Below, piece by piece: positions 8,887 through 18,078 of a DNA stretch of 39,637 bases. Position 1 is the stretch's first letter, and each line of letters starts with the position of its first letter. The notes beneath the pieces were generated by a model, which saw nothing but the letters and a program-made list of their open reading frames with translations, made no database searches and was not told the DNA's origin. The stretch is taken from positions 1 through 39,637 of the forward strand of contig JAGXFI010000004.1 in the NCBI GenBank assembly GCA_024637305.1, read 5' to 3'. Position numbers and translations under genes: made by a program. Origin of the DNA: Sulfitobacter sp. Its GTDB lineage: Bacteria; Pseudomonadota; Alphaproteobacteria; Rhodobacterales; Rhodobacteraceae.

Positions 8887-10326
8887 TCAGTCGATCAACG
8901 GCAGCAGCTTTTCCAGCGACGCCTTGGCATCGCCATAGAACATCCGCGTGTTTTCCTTATAAAACAGCGGATTCTCGATCCCGGAATACCCCGTCCCTTG
9001 CCCGCGCTTGCTGACAAAGACTGTCTTGGCTTTCCAGCATTCAAGGACCGGCATGCCAGCGATCGGGCTGTTGGGATCGTCCTGCGCCGCCGGATTGACG
9101 ATATCGTTCGACCCGATCACGATCGCAACATCCGTGTTGGGAAAATCGTCGTTGATCTCGTCCATCTCCATCACGATGTCATAAGGCACCTTGGCCTCGG
9201 CCAGCAGCACGTTCATGTGACCGGGCAAGCGCCCCGCGACGGGATGGATGGCGAAGCGCACGTTTTTGCCCTGCGCGCGCAGTTTGCGCACCAATTCGGC
9301 CACGCCTTGCTGGGCCTGCGCCACAGCCATGCCATATCCGGGGATGATGATGACGCTGTCCGCCTCGTTGAGCGCCTGCGCCACACCGTCCGCTTCGATA
9401 GCAATCTGTTCGCCCTCGACGGCCATCTGTTCGCCGGCAGGGCCGCCAAACCCGCCAAGAATGACGGAGACAAAGGAACGATTCATCGCCTTGCACATGA
9501 TATAGCTGAGGATTGCACCAGAGGAGCCGACCAGCGCCCCCACCACGATCAGCAGATCGTTACCCAAGCTGAACCCGATCGCCGCAGCCGCCCAGCCGGA
9601 ATAGCTGTTGAGCATGGACACGACCACCGGCATATCCGCCCCGCCGATCCCCATGATGAGGTGGTAGCCGATGAACAGAGCGGCCAGCGTCATCAGGAAC
9701 AGTGGAAAGAACCCGCCGGTGTTGAAATACCAGATCAGACAGATCAGCGACAAAGCCGCCGCCGACGCGTTGAGCATATGTCCGCCCGGCAGCTTTTTCG
9801 CCGCCGAATCGACGCGCCCCGCCAGCTTGCCATAGGCGATGACGGAACCGGTAAAAGTCACGGCACCGATGAAGACACCAAGAAACAGCTCTACCCGCAG
9901 GATGTTGATCTCAACGGTCGTTTTCTTGGCGATCAGTCCTGCGAACGTACCCAACGCATAAGGATCGCCCCCTGCAGCGATATAATCCGCCACGCGACCG
10001 ACCTCGAAATGCGCGATAAAGCCGACGAACACAGCCGCCAGACCCACAAGAGAATGCATCGCCGCGACCAGCTCAGGCATCTGGGTCATCTGGACCCTCG
10101 TGGCCAGTTGATACCCGATGGCACCGCCGCCCGCGATCAGGATTATCGACAAAAGCCAATATCCCGCACCCGGTCCGATGAGCGTGGCAAGAACCGCAAG
10201 CGCCATACCCGCGATGCCGTACCAGACGGCGCGCTTGGCGCTTTCCTGCCCCGACAGACCGCCGAGCGAGAGGATGAACAAAACTGCCGCGACGACATAG
10301 GCCGCTGTTGTGAAACCGAAATCCAT
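8887..10326 (-). CDS. pntB: Proton-translocating NAD(P) transhydrogenase, beta subunit
   Basis: Inner-membrane subunit of 479 residues that, with PntA, uses the proton gradient to move hydride from NADH to NADP+, supplying NADPH. The N-terminal 280 residues are strongly hydrophobic (about nine helices) and include the membrane-domain motifs [18 protein letters not shown] and [17 protein letters not shown]. The C-terminal domain III binds NADP(H), shown by the [10 protein letters not shown] motif followed by [18 protein letters not shown] and [11 protein letters not shown]. The start at 10326 is set by AAGGAGGG seven bases upstream, which overlaps the pntA stop codon. A strong terminator follows. 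Confidence 0.98.
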   Translation of the reverse strand: MDFGFTTAAYVVAAVLFILSLGGLSGQESAKRAVWYGIAGMALAVLATLIGPGAGYWLLSIILIAGGGAIGYQLATRVQMTQMPELVAAMHSLVGLAAVFVGFIAHFEVGRVADYIAAGGDPYALGTFAGLIAKKTTVEINILRVELFLGVFIGAVTFTGSVIAYGKLAGRVDSAAKKLPGGHMLNASAAALSLICLIWYFNTGGFFPLFLMTLAALFIGYHLIMGIGGADMPVVVSMLNSYSGWAAAAIGFSLGNDLLIVVGALVGSSGAILSYIMCKAMNRSFVSVILGGFGGPAGEQMAVEGEQIAIEADGVAQALNEADSVIIIPGYGMAVAQAQQGVAELVRKLRAQGKNVRFAIHPVAGRLPGHMNVLLAEAKVPYDIVMEMDEINDDFPNTDVAIVIGSNDIVNPAAQDDPNSPIAGMPVLECWKAKTVFVSKRGQGTGYSGIENPLFYKENTRMFYGDAKASLEKLLPLID

Positions 10327-10333
10327 GATCCAG

Positions 10334-10342
10334 CCCTCCTTA
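10334..10342 (-). promoter_or_regulatory. pntB ribosome binding site overlapping the pntA stop codon
   Basis: On the minus strand the sequence TAAGGAGGG contains both the pntA stop (TAA) and a near-perfect anti-Shine-Dalgarno match, seven bases before the pntB ATG. Terminating ribosomes would sit on this site, so synthesis of the two subunits is likely coupled. Confidence 0.8.
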
Positions 10343-11914
10343 AGATTTCTGGAACATGGCGAGCATGCGCCGTGTCACGAGGAAGCCGCCGAAAATGTTG
10401 ATCCCACACATGAAGACCGACACAGCCGCCAGCAAGATGACCAGAAACGATCCCGACCCGATCTGCATCAGCGCGCCCAGAATGATGATCGACGAGATCG
10501 CATTCGTCACCGCCATCAGCGGCGTGTGCAAGCTGTGCGCGACGCCCCAGATCACCTGGAAGCCGACAAAAACCGCTAGTACGAACACGATGAAATGCTG
10601 CATGAAGCTGGCAGGGGCCACAAGCCCCACCAACAGCAGCAGCGCACCGCCGATCGCGAGCAATGTCACCTGGGATTTCGTCTGCGCCTTGAACGCTGCA
10701 ACTTCCTGAGAGCGTTTTTCTTCGGCTGTCAGTTCCTTGACGGGCTGTTTTTTCGGCGCTGCCGCAATCGCGGCGATCTTGGGCGGTGGCGGTGGAAAGG
10801 TCACGTCGCCCGCATGCGTAATGGTGGCACCCCGGATCACGTCGTCTTCCATGTTGTGATTGATCACACCGTCTTTTTCCGGTGTCAGATCCGTCATCAT
10901 GTGGCGGATGTTGGTCGAATAGAGCGTTGAGGCCTGCGCGGACATCCGGCTGGGGAAATCCGTGTAGCCGATGATGGTGACACCATTTTCGGTCACGATT
11001 TTTTCGTCCATGACCGTCAACTTGCAATTGCCGCCCTTTTCCGCCGCTAGGTCGACGATCACCGATCCGGGCTTCATAGCCTTGACCATGTCTTCGGTCC
11101 AAAGCTCAGGCGCTTCGCGGTTCGGAATCAGCGCCGTGGTGATGACGATGTCGACTTCGGGGGCCAGCTCGCGGAACTTGGCAAGCTGCGCCTCGCGGAA
11201 CTCGGGGGAGGACACGGAAGCGTATCCGCCCGATGCGGACCCGTCTGCCTGCTCTTCCTCGAAATCGAGATAGACGAACTCCGCCCCCATCGATTCCACC
11301 TGCTCGGCAACTTCGGGCCGCACGTCGAACGCATAGGTGATCGCGCCCAGCGACGTGGATGTCCCGATCGCCGCCAATCCCGCAACGCCAGCACCAACCA
11401 CCAGAACCTTCGCCGGGGGCACCTTGCCCGCAGCGGTGATCTGTCCGGTAAAGAACCGGCCAAAGTTATTGCCGGCCTCGATCACCGCGCGATACCCGGC
11501 GATATTCGCCATCGACGACAGCGCGTCCATCTTCTGGGCGCGGCTGATGCGCGGTACCATGTCCATCGCGATGACCGTGGCACCCTTTTTCGCCGCCGCG
11601 TCCATCAGATCGGCGTTGCCTGCGGGGTTGAAAAACGAAATCAGCGTCTGGCCTTCGCGCAGTCGCTTAACCTCCGTGTCCGAAGGGGGGCGTACCTTGG
11701 CGACGACATCAGCCGCCTTGAAAAGAGCCGCCGCAGTCTTGACGACCTCGACACCCGCCGCCTTATAGGCTGCATCGTCGAAACCGGCCATTGCGCCGGC
11801 CCCTGTCTCGATCACGCAATCATGCCCCAGCTTCTGAAGCTGCGTCGCACTCTCCGGCGTCATCGCCACGCGGGCTTCGCCCTCGAATGTTTCTTTCGGC
11901 GTTCCGATCTTCAC
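10340..11914 (-). CDS. pntA: Proton-translocating NAD(P) transhydrogenase, alpha subunit
   Basis: Subunit of 524 residues carrying the NAD(H)-binding domain I (about residues 1-375) plus C-terminal membrane helices, the long form as in E. coli PntA rather than the split form of some alphaproteobacteria. It opens [20 protein letters not shown], has the dinucleotide-binding loop [13 protein letters not shown] and the mobile-loop region near [10 protein letters not shown]. An alanine/proline-rich hinge ([13 protein letters not shown]) then leads to four hydrophobic segments. I choose the GTG at 11914 because GGGGGAG precedes it by about five bases and the family N-terminus begins there; an in-frame GTG at 11932 adds six residues. 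Its stop overlaps the pntB ribosome site. Confidence 0.97.
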   Translation of the reverse strand: MKIGTPKETFEGEARVAMTPESATQLQKLGHDCVIETGAGAMAGFDDAAYKAAGVEVVKTAAALFKAADVVAKVRPPSDTEVKRLREGQTLISFFNPAGNADLMDAAAKKGATVIAMDMVPRISRAQKMDALSSMANIAGYRAVIEAGNNFGRFFTGQITAAGKVPPAKVLVVGAGVAGLAAIGTSTSLGAITYAFDVRPEVAEQVESMGAEFVYLDFEEEQADGSASGGYASVSSPEFREAQLAKFRELAPEVDIVITTALIPNREAPELWTEDMVKAMKPGSVIVDLAAEKGGNCKLTVMDEKIVTENGVTIIGYTDFPSRMSAQASTLYSTNIRHMMTDLTPEKDGVINHNMEDDVIRGATITHAGDVTFPPPPPKIAAIAAAPKKQPVKELTAEEKRSQEVAAFKAQTKSQVTLLAIGGALLLLVGLVAPASFMQHFIVFVLAVFVGFQVIWGVAHSLHTPLMAVTNAISSIIILGALMQIGSGSFLVILLAAVSVFMCGINIFGGFLVTRRMLAMFQKS

Positions 11915-12077
11915 GCTGTCTCCCCCGTTCACAGTTCATGTACGCGTTGGCCGCGCATAATATTCTGAATTCGTAGCGTGCGCCGCGCCGCAGCACAAGC
12001 GCGGCGACGTCGCTGAACGCCCTCAACGGGCTCACTTTCACCTGTTTGCGCTATCAAGTCCAAGGATGACCAAACAC

Positions 12078-12108
12078 CAAAAAGGCGGGCCATGACGCCC
12101 GCCTTTAC
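12078..12108 (-). terminator. Rho-independent terminator of the outer-membrane barrel gene
   Basis: AAAGGCGGGC at 12081-12090 pairs with GCCCGCCTTT at 12097-12106 around a CATGAC loop. On the minus strand the stem is followed by a T-run (TTTTTGG). It is about 30 bp past the stop codon at 12139. Confidence 0.88.
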
Positions 12109-12138
12109 GATACCGCGAAAGATCGGTGGTGCCGGCTC

Positions 12139-12846
12139 CTAGAGGCCCGGTATCAGCTTGAGCACACCGCGCCGCTCAAAGGTCGCGCCACGGTCGGCCC
12201 CGAACGCAATCGTGCCGCCAAGGCCCACGAACATCTCGCTGTCCGAAAATCCACCGGCACTGACCTTTGCGGATCCGATTTCGAGATGCAGGTTGGTTGA
12301 CGCCGACACGTCCCGATCAAGCCGTACTGCGAGGGTCGATATATCGCCGAAATCGTCGTCGAACTTGTCGTAAGATGCGCCCAGACCCAGACCGTTATCC
12401 AGCGCATAGCGCCCGGACAGACCGAAAAGCGTGCTGCTGCCACCGTCGTAATCCACGCCGGCAAGGTAGCCTTCGAATTCCGTCCGACCCGACTCGTGTC
12501 CCGCTTCGACCCCGAAGATGTCAAAATCATCGCCTTCGGTGCGCTCGTTTGTATAGAAAGCACCGAGCGAGGTCATTTCATCGAGATGATAGATGCCGTG
12601 CAGCCCATAGGTCGTGCCGTCCACATCCGTCTCGCCAAACCTGTCATGCCCCAAATCGAATTGCAGGCTGACATTCCTGTCAAAACCGACTTCCAGTGAG
12701 CCCTCGATGCTCAGACGGCTGAAATCTGTATCATCGGCGAACGCCGAATAGGAAAGCCCGACGGAGCCCCCGGTAATTTCGGCGGCCTGCACCGCGGGCG
12801 CGCAAAGAAATGAGACGCCCATCACGGCGATTAAATGAGTTTTCAT
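12139..12846 (-). CDS. Predicted outer-membrane beta-barrel protein
   Basis: Small exported protein of 235 residues. The Sec signal is MKTHLIAVMGVSFLCAPAVQA with cleavage after VQA (residue 21). The mature part consists of alternating polar and hydrophobic strands with repeated GLSYSAF-, GLHGIYHL-, GLSGRYAL- and GLGASYDK-like segments separated by acidic Asp/Gly turns. This is the pattern of an 8- to 12-stranded barrel. I cannot place it in a named family; the acidic loops and glycine-rich strands resemble YfaZ-like or generic porin-related proteins. The ATG at 12846 has GGAG seven bases upstream and starts the signal peptide, so in-frame sequence further upstream is not coding. Monocistronic, with its own terminator. 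Confidence 0.75.
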   Translation of the reverse strand: MKTHLIAVMGVSFLCAPAVQAAEITGGSVGLSYSAFADDTDFSRLSIEGSLEVGFDRNVSLQFDLGHDRFGETDVDGTTYGLHGIYHLDEMTSLGAFYTNERTEGDDFDIFGVEAGHESGRTEFEGYLAGVDYDGGSSTLFGLSGRYALDNGLGLGASYDKFDDDFGDISTLAVRLDRDVSASTNLHLEIGSAKVSAGGFSDSEMFVGLGGTIAFGADRGATFERRGVLKLIPGL

Positions 12847-13049
12847 CGTACTGCTCCAATGTTTTTTTTGCAGGCGCTGTTTCGCGGCACCTTGGCCAAA
12901 GCCTACTTCGACAGATTTGCAAGAACAATTGCGAGCTAGGAAACACGCGCTCTGAAATTTCCGATCGTCACGTAAATACAACGCCTTGACTTGCGGTCCG
13001 ACTGCGGACGCGCCAGCATGGGGTAACTATCAAAAGGGAGAGATGAACC

Positions 13050-13802
13050 ATGGACCTCAAAGGCAAACACGCGCTGGTCACGGGCGGCGGAACCGGCATC
13101 GGCCTCGCCATCGCGCGGGATCTGGCGGCTGCAGGCTGCGCCGTCACGATCACAGGCCGACGGCAGGAGGTGCTCGACGATGTGGCGTCCGCCGGTATGG
13201 TCGGAATGGCGATGGACGTGCGGAACGAAGATCAGGTCGTGCAGACGATCGCCGCCGCCGTTGACGCGCGCGGCCCGATCCAGATCTGCGTACCAAATGC
13301 CGGCATCGCAACCGGCAAGGCGCTGCATAAGACTGACCTGTCTTTCTGGCGCGACATGATGGCGACCAACCTTGACGGTGCTTTCCTGACCATTCGCGAG
13401 TCGCTCAAATCCATGCGCGAAACCGATTGGGGACGCACGGTTGCGATCTCTTCGATGGCGGGCCTGCGCGGTCTGCCGGGGGCCGCGTGCTATACTGCGT
13501 CCAAGCATGGTCTGATCGGCCTGATCCGATCGCTTTCCGAGGATTACATGGGCAAGCCCTTCACCTTCAACGCGCTGTGCCCCGGGTATGTCGATACGGA
13601 AATCGTGACCCGCAACACCGCATCCATCGCCCAGCGCGCCAAGCTGTCCGAGGCCGATGCCCGCGCCGTCATGGTTAACGCGAACCGCCACAAGCGCCTT
13701 ATCGCGCCCGAGGAAGTCAGCGCGACCGCCATGTGGCTTCTGGGCCGAGGCGGTGACAGCGTCAACGGGCAGGCGATCGAGATCGCGGGTGGACAGATGT
13801 AG
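13050..13802 (+). CDS. SDR-family oxidoreductase, 3-hydroxybutyrate dehydrogenase-like
   Basis: NAD(P)-dependent short-chain dehydrogenase of 250 residues, the normal length of a classical SDR. It has the cofactor loop TGGGTGIG (11-18), NAG (83-85), Asn107, catalytic Ser135, Tyr148 and Lys152 (YTASK), and C-terminal [17 protein letters not shown] after the second strand (Arg37-Arg38) suggests NADP preference, but this is inference. The overall pattern ([28 protein letters not shown]) resembles 3-hydroxybutyrate or 3-oxoacyl-ACP reductase relatives. AAAGGGAGAG precedes the ATG. It is a single gene without obvious operon partners, so the substrate is not settled. Confidence 0.85.
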   Translation: MDLKGKHALVTGGGTGIGLAIARDLAAAGCAVTITGRRQEVLDDVASAGMVGMAMDVRNEDQVVQTIAAAVDARGPIQICVPNAGIATGKALHKTDLSFWRDMMATNLDGAFLTIRESLKSMRETDWGRTVAISSMAGLRGLPGAACYTASKHGLIGLIRSLSEDYMGKPFTFNALCPGYVDTEIVTRNTASIAQRAKLSEADARAVMVNANRHKRLIAPEEVSATAMWLLGRGGDSVNGQAIEIAGGQM

Positions 13803-13892
13803 CGGCGTCAATCACCGTAACCCATCGTAAACCATCCTTGGGCTAAAACGTATTTGTCTTAAATACCGTTCAAATGCCAAAGGATGCCCCCG

Positions 13893-14102
13893 ATGTTCAC
13901 ACGCTCCAGAATCAATGACACCGTGCCGACGCGCCCATCCCTGACGGGAACGGATGCTCTGACGCAACAGAATGCGACCAAGCTGCCATCCTGGATGTCG
14001 CCCGCTCAGACACCGTCGCCTGTCAGACTGGACGAAAAACTGGGCGTGGTCTGGTCCAGTCGCCGCAGCCGTGCGAAAACTGCCGGCCCTGCTGCCGGCT
14101 AG
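13893..14102 (+). CDS. Small hypothetical protein
   Basis: A 69-residue frame beginning MFTRSRINDTVPTRPSLTG, polar, rich in Thr, Ser, Arg and Ala, with no membrane segment, signal or motif I recognise. AAAGG at 13879-13883 gives a ribosome site nine bases before this ATG (an in-frame ATG at 13884 is too close to it). Third codon positions are mostly G or C, as in genuine genes here. Its stop overlaps the stop of the convergent gene at 14099. It may be a real lineage-specific gene or a chance frame. Confidence 0.4.
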   Translation: MFTRSRINDTVPTRPSLTGTDALTQQNATKLPSWMSPAQTPSPVRLDEKLGVVWSSRRSRAKTAGPAAG

Positions 14103-14875
14103 ACGGCTTTCAACGCCTGCTGCGATCCGCGCGTGGCCCAGGCCCGCGCGGCATCTCCGAATGCTTCGAACAACGGGCGCGAAACCGGATCACCCGCCGC
14201 GTTCCACTCCGGATGCCACTGCACAGCCAACAAAAAGCCCGGTGCGCCCTCAATATAGATGGCTTCGGGGGTGCCATCTTCGGCAAAGCCGTCCACGATT
14301 ACGCGGCTGCCCGCAACCTTGATGCCCTGTCCGTGCAACGTATTGGTCCGCACCACGGGTGCGCCCATCAGCCGATGAAACACGCCGCCATCGCTGAATG
14401 TCACGTCATGGCGCAGCTCGAATTTCTCTTCCATCGTGCCGTCAGGCGGCATTCGATGATTCATCCGGCCCGGCAATTCGCGGATTTCGGGATAGAGCGA
14501 TCCGCCCATCGCGACGTTCACTTCCTGAAAGCCGCGGCAAATGCCCAGCATCGGTTGTCCACGGGTCAGGCATTCGCGCACGAGACCCAGTGCTATCGCG
14601 TCCCGTCCGCGGTCAAAGACGCCATGCGCCTCCGTTTCCGCTTCGCCGTATTCTTCAGGATGCACGTTCGGTCGTCCGCCAGTCAGCAGAAACCCATCGC
14701 AAACGTCCAGCAGCTCTCCCACGGAGATGAGCGCAGGATCGCTGGGCACAATCAACGGCACGCAATTCGACACAGCGGCAATCGCCTCCGAGTTCATACG
14801 GCCGCCTGCATGTACCGGATATTGGTCATTCAACAGATAGCTGTTGCCGATTATGCCGATCACGGGTCGTTTCAT
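14099..14875 (-). CDS. Gamma-glutamyl-gamma-aminobutyrate hydrolase family protein (peptidase C26)
   Basis: Class-I glutamine-amidotransferase-like hydrolase of 258 residues that would cleave a gamma-glutamyl amide, as PuuD does in putrescine breakdown. The nucleophile elbow is GICRGFQE (Cys113), and the rest of the triad is in QWHPEW (His221, Glu223). The family motif LTGGRPNVHPEEYGE (oxyanion region) and HGQGIKV are present. It lies downstream of the GlcG and malate synthase genes on the same strand with a gap of about 60 bp, so it may or may not share their transcript. No puuA/B/C partners are visible, so the polyamine role is by family only. Confidence 0.9.
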   Translation of the reverse strand: MKRPVIGIIGNSYLLNDQYPVHAGGRMNSEAIAAVSNCVPLIVPSDPALISVGELLDVCDGFLLTGGRPNVHPEEYGEAETEAHGVFDRGRDAIALGLVRECLTRGQPMLGICRGFQEVNVAMGGSLYPEIRELPGRMNHRMPPDGTMEEKFELRHDVTFSDGGVFHRLMGAPVVRTNTLHGQGIKVAGSRVIVDGFAEDGTPEAIYIEGAPGFLLAVQWHPEWNAAGDPVSRPLFEAFGDAARAWATRGSQQALKAV

Positions 14876-14933
14876 TGCAGATGGCTTTCCTGACAGATGC
14901 TGAACCGCAGCCTAGCGCCTCATAACGTGGGCC

Positions 14934-15359
14934 TCAAGCCTCGCCCACCAGCTTGGCCGCAGCAATACCGGCCAACGCCGCTTCGGCGTCATTGTCGGAA
15001 GTATCGCCCGTAACCCCGACAGCGCCGATAACGTTGCCTTTGGCATCGCGCAAAAGCACACCGCCGGGAACCGGTATGACCTGCCCGCCATAAACGCCGT
15101 TCACGGCAGCCATGAAATACGCCTGTTGCTCGGCCCGCGCCATTTGCGCCTTGCCCGCCATGCCCAACATCACCGCGCCATACGCCTTGCCATGGGCAAT
15201 CGCGAAGCGTCCGGGTGCCGCACCATCCTCACGCTCGAACACCTGAACATGGCCGCCCGCGTCCAGCACAACGACCGACAGCGGCTTCAGCCCCATCTCG
15301 CGCCCCTTTTCCAGCGTCTTGCGGATGATCGTCCGCGCTTTCGTCAATGATACAGCCAT
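14934..15359 (-). CDS. GlcG/HbpS family protein (DUF336)
   Basis: Protein of 141 residues in the GlcG/HbpS fold family, named for the last gene of the E. coli glycolate operon and for haem-binding HbpS. Features are LSVVVLDAGGHVQVFEREDG, the AYGAVMLG segment, and the PVPGGVLLRDAKGNVIGAVG beta-hairpin, followed by GDTSDNDAEAALAGIAA. It starts 24 bp after the malate synthase stop, on the same strand. That linkage, like glcG-glcB in E. coli, points to glycolate/glyoxylate metabolism, although the biochemical role of the family is not established. AGAGAGAAATC precedes the ATG. Confidence 0.9.
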   Translation of the reverse strand: MAVSLTKARTIIRKTLEKGREMGLKPLSVVVLDAGGHVQVFEREDGAAPGRFAIAHGKAYGAVMLGMAGKAQMARAEQQAYFMAAVNGVYGGQVIPVPGGVLLRDAKGNVIGAVGVTGDTSDNDAEAALAGIAAAKLVGEA

Positions 15360-15383
15360 GATTTCTCTCTTTCTATTTCCGTC

Positions 15384-17507
15384 TCAGCCAGCCGCTTTCA
15401 GTTCCAGTCGCCGCGCGTGCAACACCGGTTCGGTATATCCCGACGGCTGTTCTGCCCCCTTGAGCACCAGATCGCATGCAGCCTTGAATGCAATACCGTC
15501 AAAATCAGGTGCCATCGCGTGATACAGAGGATCCCCTGCATTCTGGCGGTCCACGACCGCTGCCATCTTGCGCATTCCTGCCATCACCTGATCTTCGGAG
15601 ATCACACCGTGATGCAACCAGTTCGCCAGCGCTTGCGCTGAAATCCGGCAGGTCGCGCGGTCTTCCATCAGGCCCACGTCATTGATGTCAGGCACCTTGG
15701 AACAGCCGACGCCTTGATCGACCCAACGCACGACATAGCCCAGGATGCCCTGCGCATTGTTCTCGATCTCGCGCGTGATTTCGGCATCCGACAGGTTTTG
15801 GCCTGACATCACCGGGATCCGCAGCAATGCGTCAAGAGTTCCGCGCGCGCCCCCCGCTGCGATCTCGTCTTGCCGCGCAAGAACATCGACGTGGTGGTAA
15901 TGCGTCGCATGCAAAGTGGCGGCAGTGGGGGACGGAACCCAGGCACAGGTCGCGCCGGCGCGCGGGTGGCCGATCTTGACCTCCAGCATTTCGGCCATTC
16001 GATCGGGCATGGCCCACATCCCCTTGCCGATCTGCGCGCGGCCCTTCAAGCCGCAGGCAAGCCCGATATCCACGTTGCGGTCCTCGTAGGCGGTGATCCA
16101 GTCGGCGGATTTCATATCCCCCTTGGGCACCATCGGCCCTGCTTCCATGCTTGTGTGGATTTCGTCGCCGGTTCGGTCAAGAAAGCCGGTATTGATGAAC
16201 GCCACGCGCGCCTTGGCCGCGCGGATACACTCCATCAGATTGGCACTCGTGCGCCGCTCCTCGTCCATGATACCCAGTTTGACGGTATTAGCAGGCAGAC
16301 CAAGGACGCCTTCCACGCGGCTGAAAATTTCGTCGGCAAACGCGACCTCTTCCGGTCCGTGCATCTTGGGCTTGACCACATAGACCGATCCCGCGACGGA
16401 ATTGCGCAAGCCATCCGTCTTTTTCAGGTCGTGCATCGCGATCAGCGTCGTGATCATCGCATCCATCAACCCCTCGCCGATCTCAAGCCCGTCGCGGTCC
16501 AGAATCGCGGGGTTGGTCATCAGATGCCCGACATTGCGCACCAGCATCAGCGACCGGCCCTTTGCCTTCGCTGGCTTGCCATCGCGTGTCGTGTATTCGC
16601 GGTCCGGGTTCAGCGCACGGGTTACCGTCTTGCCGCCCTTCTCGAAGCTTTCGGAAAGATCGCCCTTCATCAGACCCAGCCAGTTGCCATAAGCGACGAC
16701 CTTATCTTCGGCATCCACCGCCGCAACGCTGTCTTCGCAATCCATGATGGTGCTGAGTGCGCTTTCAAGCCAGATATCGGAAATCCCTGCCTTGTCCTGC
16801 GCACCAATCTGCGAAGATGGGTCCACATGGACTTCGATCAACAAACCGTTCGCGCGCAGGATCACACGGCCTTCCGCCGCGCCGACAAATTGTTCATCGT
16901 TCTGCAAAGCAACAGACAGCGCGCCATTGTCCACTGACAGCCCGTCGATATCCGCCCATGAACCCTGCGCCAGCGGCACGACCGCATCCAGATGGGCGCG
17001 CCCCCAAGCGATGACGCGTGCGCCGCGTTCGGGGTCGTACCCGCCGCCCTTGGGCATGTCGCCCAGCGCATCCGTTCCATAGAGCGCATCATAAAGCGAC
17101 CCCCACCGCGCGTTTGCCGCGTTCAGCGCAAACCGGGCATTAGTGATCGGCACCACCAGCTGCGGCCCCGGAGTTTCGGCAATCTCGGGATCGACCCCGG
17201 TTGTCTCGATCTCGAACGGGGCACCTTCGGCGACCAGATAACCGATTTCACGCAGAAAAGCCTCGTAAGCGTTGGCATCATGCGGCTGACCGCGCCTTGC
17301 CTTGTGCCAGTCGTCTATCTGGCGCTGAATTTGTGCCCGCTTGTCGAGCAACGCGCGGTTCTTTGGCCCCAGATCGTGTACCAAGGATGAGAAACCGGCC
17401 CAGAATTGATCCGGCTCGACCCCCGTTCCAGGCAAGGCATGATCGTCAATAAAAGCGGCAAGCGCGTTGTCCACCTTCAGTTCATGCTTTTCCATTCTGT
17501 CGCCCAT
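15384..17507 (-). CDS. glcB: Malate synthase G
   Basis: Cytoplasmic enzyme of 707 residues that condenses glyoxylate with acetyl-CoA to malate. The length fits the G isoform (about 720), not the shorter A isoform. The C-terminal catalytic-base region [20 protein letters not shown], the barrel motif [17 protein letters not shown] and [20 protein letters not shown] are all present. The ATG at 17507 is preceded by GGGAGAG and includes [11 protein letters not shown]; an internal ATG at 17495 lacks a comparable site. GlcG follows 24 bp downstream. Upstream lies a perfect 19-bp palindrome overlapping a possible promoter, suggesting repression. No isocitrate lyase is in the window, so glyoxylate could come from glycolate, purines or the ethylmalonyl-CoA pathway. 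Confidence 0.98.
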   Translation of the reverse strand: MGDRMEKHELKVDNALAAFIDDHALPGTGVEPDQFWAGFSSLVHDLGPKNRALLDKRAQIQRQIDDWHKARRGQPHDANAYEAFLREIGYLVAEGAPFEIETTGVDPEIAETPGPQLVVPITNARFALNAANARWGSLYDALYGTDALGDMPKGGGYDPERGARVIAWGRAHLDAVVPLAQGSWADIDGLSVDNGALSVALQNDEQFVGAAEGRVILRANGLLIEVHVDPSSQIGAQDKAGISDIWLESALSTIMDCEDSVAAVDAEDKVVAYGNWLGLMKGDLSESFEKGGKTVTRALNPDREYTTRDGKPAKAKGRSLMLVRNVGHLMTNPAILDRDGLEIGEGLMDAMITTLIAMHDLKKTDGLRNSVAGSVYVVKPKMHGPEEVAFADEIFSRVEGVLGLPANTVKLGIMDEERRTSANLMECIRAAKARVAFINTGFLDRTGDEIHTSMEAGPMVPKGDMKSADWITAYEDRNVDIGLACGLKGRAQIGKGMWAMPDRMAEMLEVKIGHPRAGATCAWVPSPTAATLHATHYHHVDVLARQDEIAAGGARGTLDALLRIPVMSGQNLSDAEITREIENNAQGILGYVVRWVDQGVGCSKVPDINDVGLMEDRATCRISAQALANWLHHGVISEDQVMAGMRKMAAVVDRQNAGDPLYHAMAPDFDGIAFKAACDLVLKGAEQPSGYTEPVLHARRLELKAAG

Positions 17508-17583
17508 GCTGGTCTCTCCCGATCACTTGTTGGACGGCAAATTGACGCAGCAACACATGAAAGGCAATCCGCTTTATGTGGAT

Positions 17584-17602
17584 TGGTAAGAAAATCTTAC
17601 CA
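17584..17602. promoter_or_regulatory. 19-bp palindromic operator candidate upstream of glcB
   Basis: TGGTAAGA-AAA-TCTTACCA is a perfect inverted repeat with 8-bp arms and a 3-base centre, in an otherwise non-repetitive, AT-rich leader 77 bp before the malate synthase ATG. The TGGT...ACCA ends recall GntR-family (FadR/PdhR/GlcC-like) operators, but those have a tighter spacing, so the regulator is not identified. Confidence 0.5.
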
Positions 17603-17621
17603 GATCGAGATCAAGTATGAA
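17594..17621 (-). promoter_or_regulatory. Possible glcB promoter
   Basis: On the minus strand, TTCATA (plus-strand 17616-17621) and TAAGAT (17594-17599) are 16 bp apart. TAAGAT is preceded by TGG, an extended -10. Each hexamer matches 4 of 6 consensus bases. The -10 lies inside the palindrome, which would suit repression by steric block. Confidence 0.35.
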
Positions 17622-17740
17622 TGAAAATCGGCCAGCTTCTTTCCGCGCCAAGCGCCCGAATGGGATGCGGCTGACACCGACGCAATATAATGGGGCAGAT
17701 CAACCGATCCGCCCCGAATCTCGCAGTATCGCCTGTCGGA

Positions 17741-17974
17741 TCAGTCGTTGGTGCCGGGGACTACCGGATCGACTGCAGGGACTGTCGCTGTCGGCTCTAC
17801 CGCCTGATCGGTGTTCGTCACCGCATCCGCAGTAGGCTCGCCGCCGTAATATGCACTGTAAAGCACAATCAGCAGCAGCATCAGCACGCCAAAGATCATC
17901 GCTCCCTTGATGCCCAGCAGTGCCGGTTTGTGACGGCGTTCCTGTTTTTCCACATTTGTGTCTGGTGCAGACAT
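17741..17974 (-). CDS. Small single-helix membrane protein
   Basis: A 77-residue protein of unknown function. The N-terminus is charged (MSAPDTNVEKQERRHKPALL). One transmembrane helix follows (about residues 25-43, GAMIFGVLMLLLIVLYSAYY), then an acidic, Pro/Thr/Val-rich tail ending VDPVVPGTND that probably faces the periplasm. GAAAGGAGA lies nine bases before the ATG, a strong site that supports translation. It is divergent from pepN, about 100 bp away, and convergent with nothing. The layout resembles small envelope proteins common in roseobacters, but I recognise no named family. Confidence 0.7.
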   Translation of the reverse strand: MSAPDTNVEKQERRHKPALLGIKGAMIFGVLMLLLIVLYSAYYGGEPTADAVTNTDQAVEPTATVPAVDPVVPGTND

Positions 17975-18078
17975 GTCTACTCTCCTTTCACGGGTTCAGT
18001 GCCCGCGCCTTGCAGGCCCCTCGTTGCAAGCATAACGTCGCCAAAAGAATATTGTTCCATCATCCGCAGGAGAGAACC

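Noticed and set aside
8620..10401. Plus-strand open frame of about 590 codons antisense to pntB
   Set aside because: It crosses the pntB terminator and the DUF3422 start and shows no family motif; the transhydrogenase on the other strand explains the bias.
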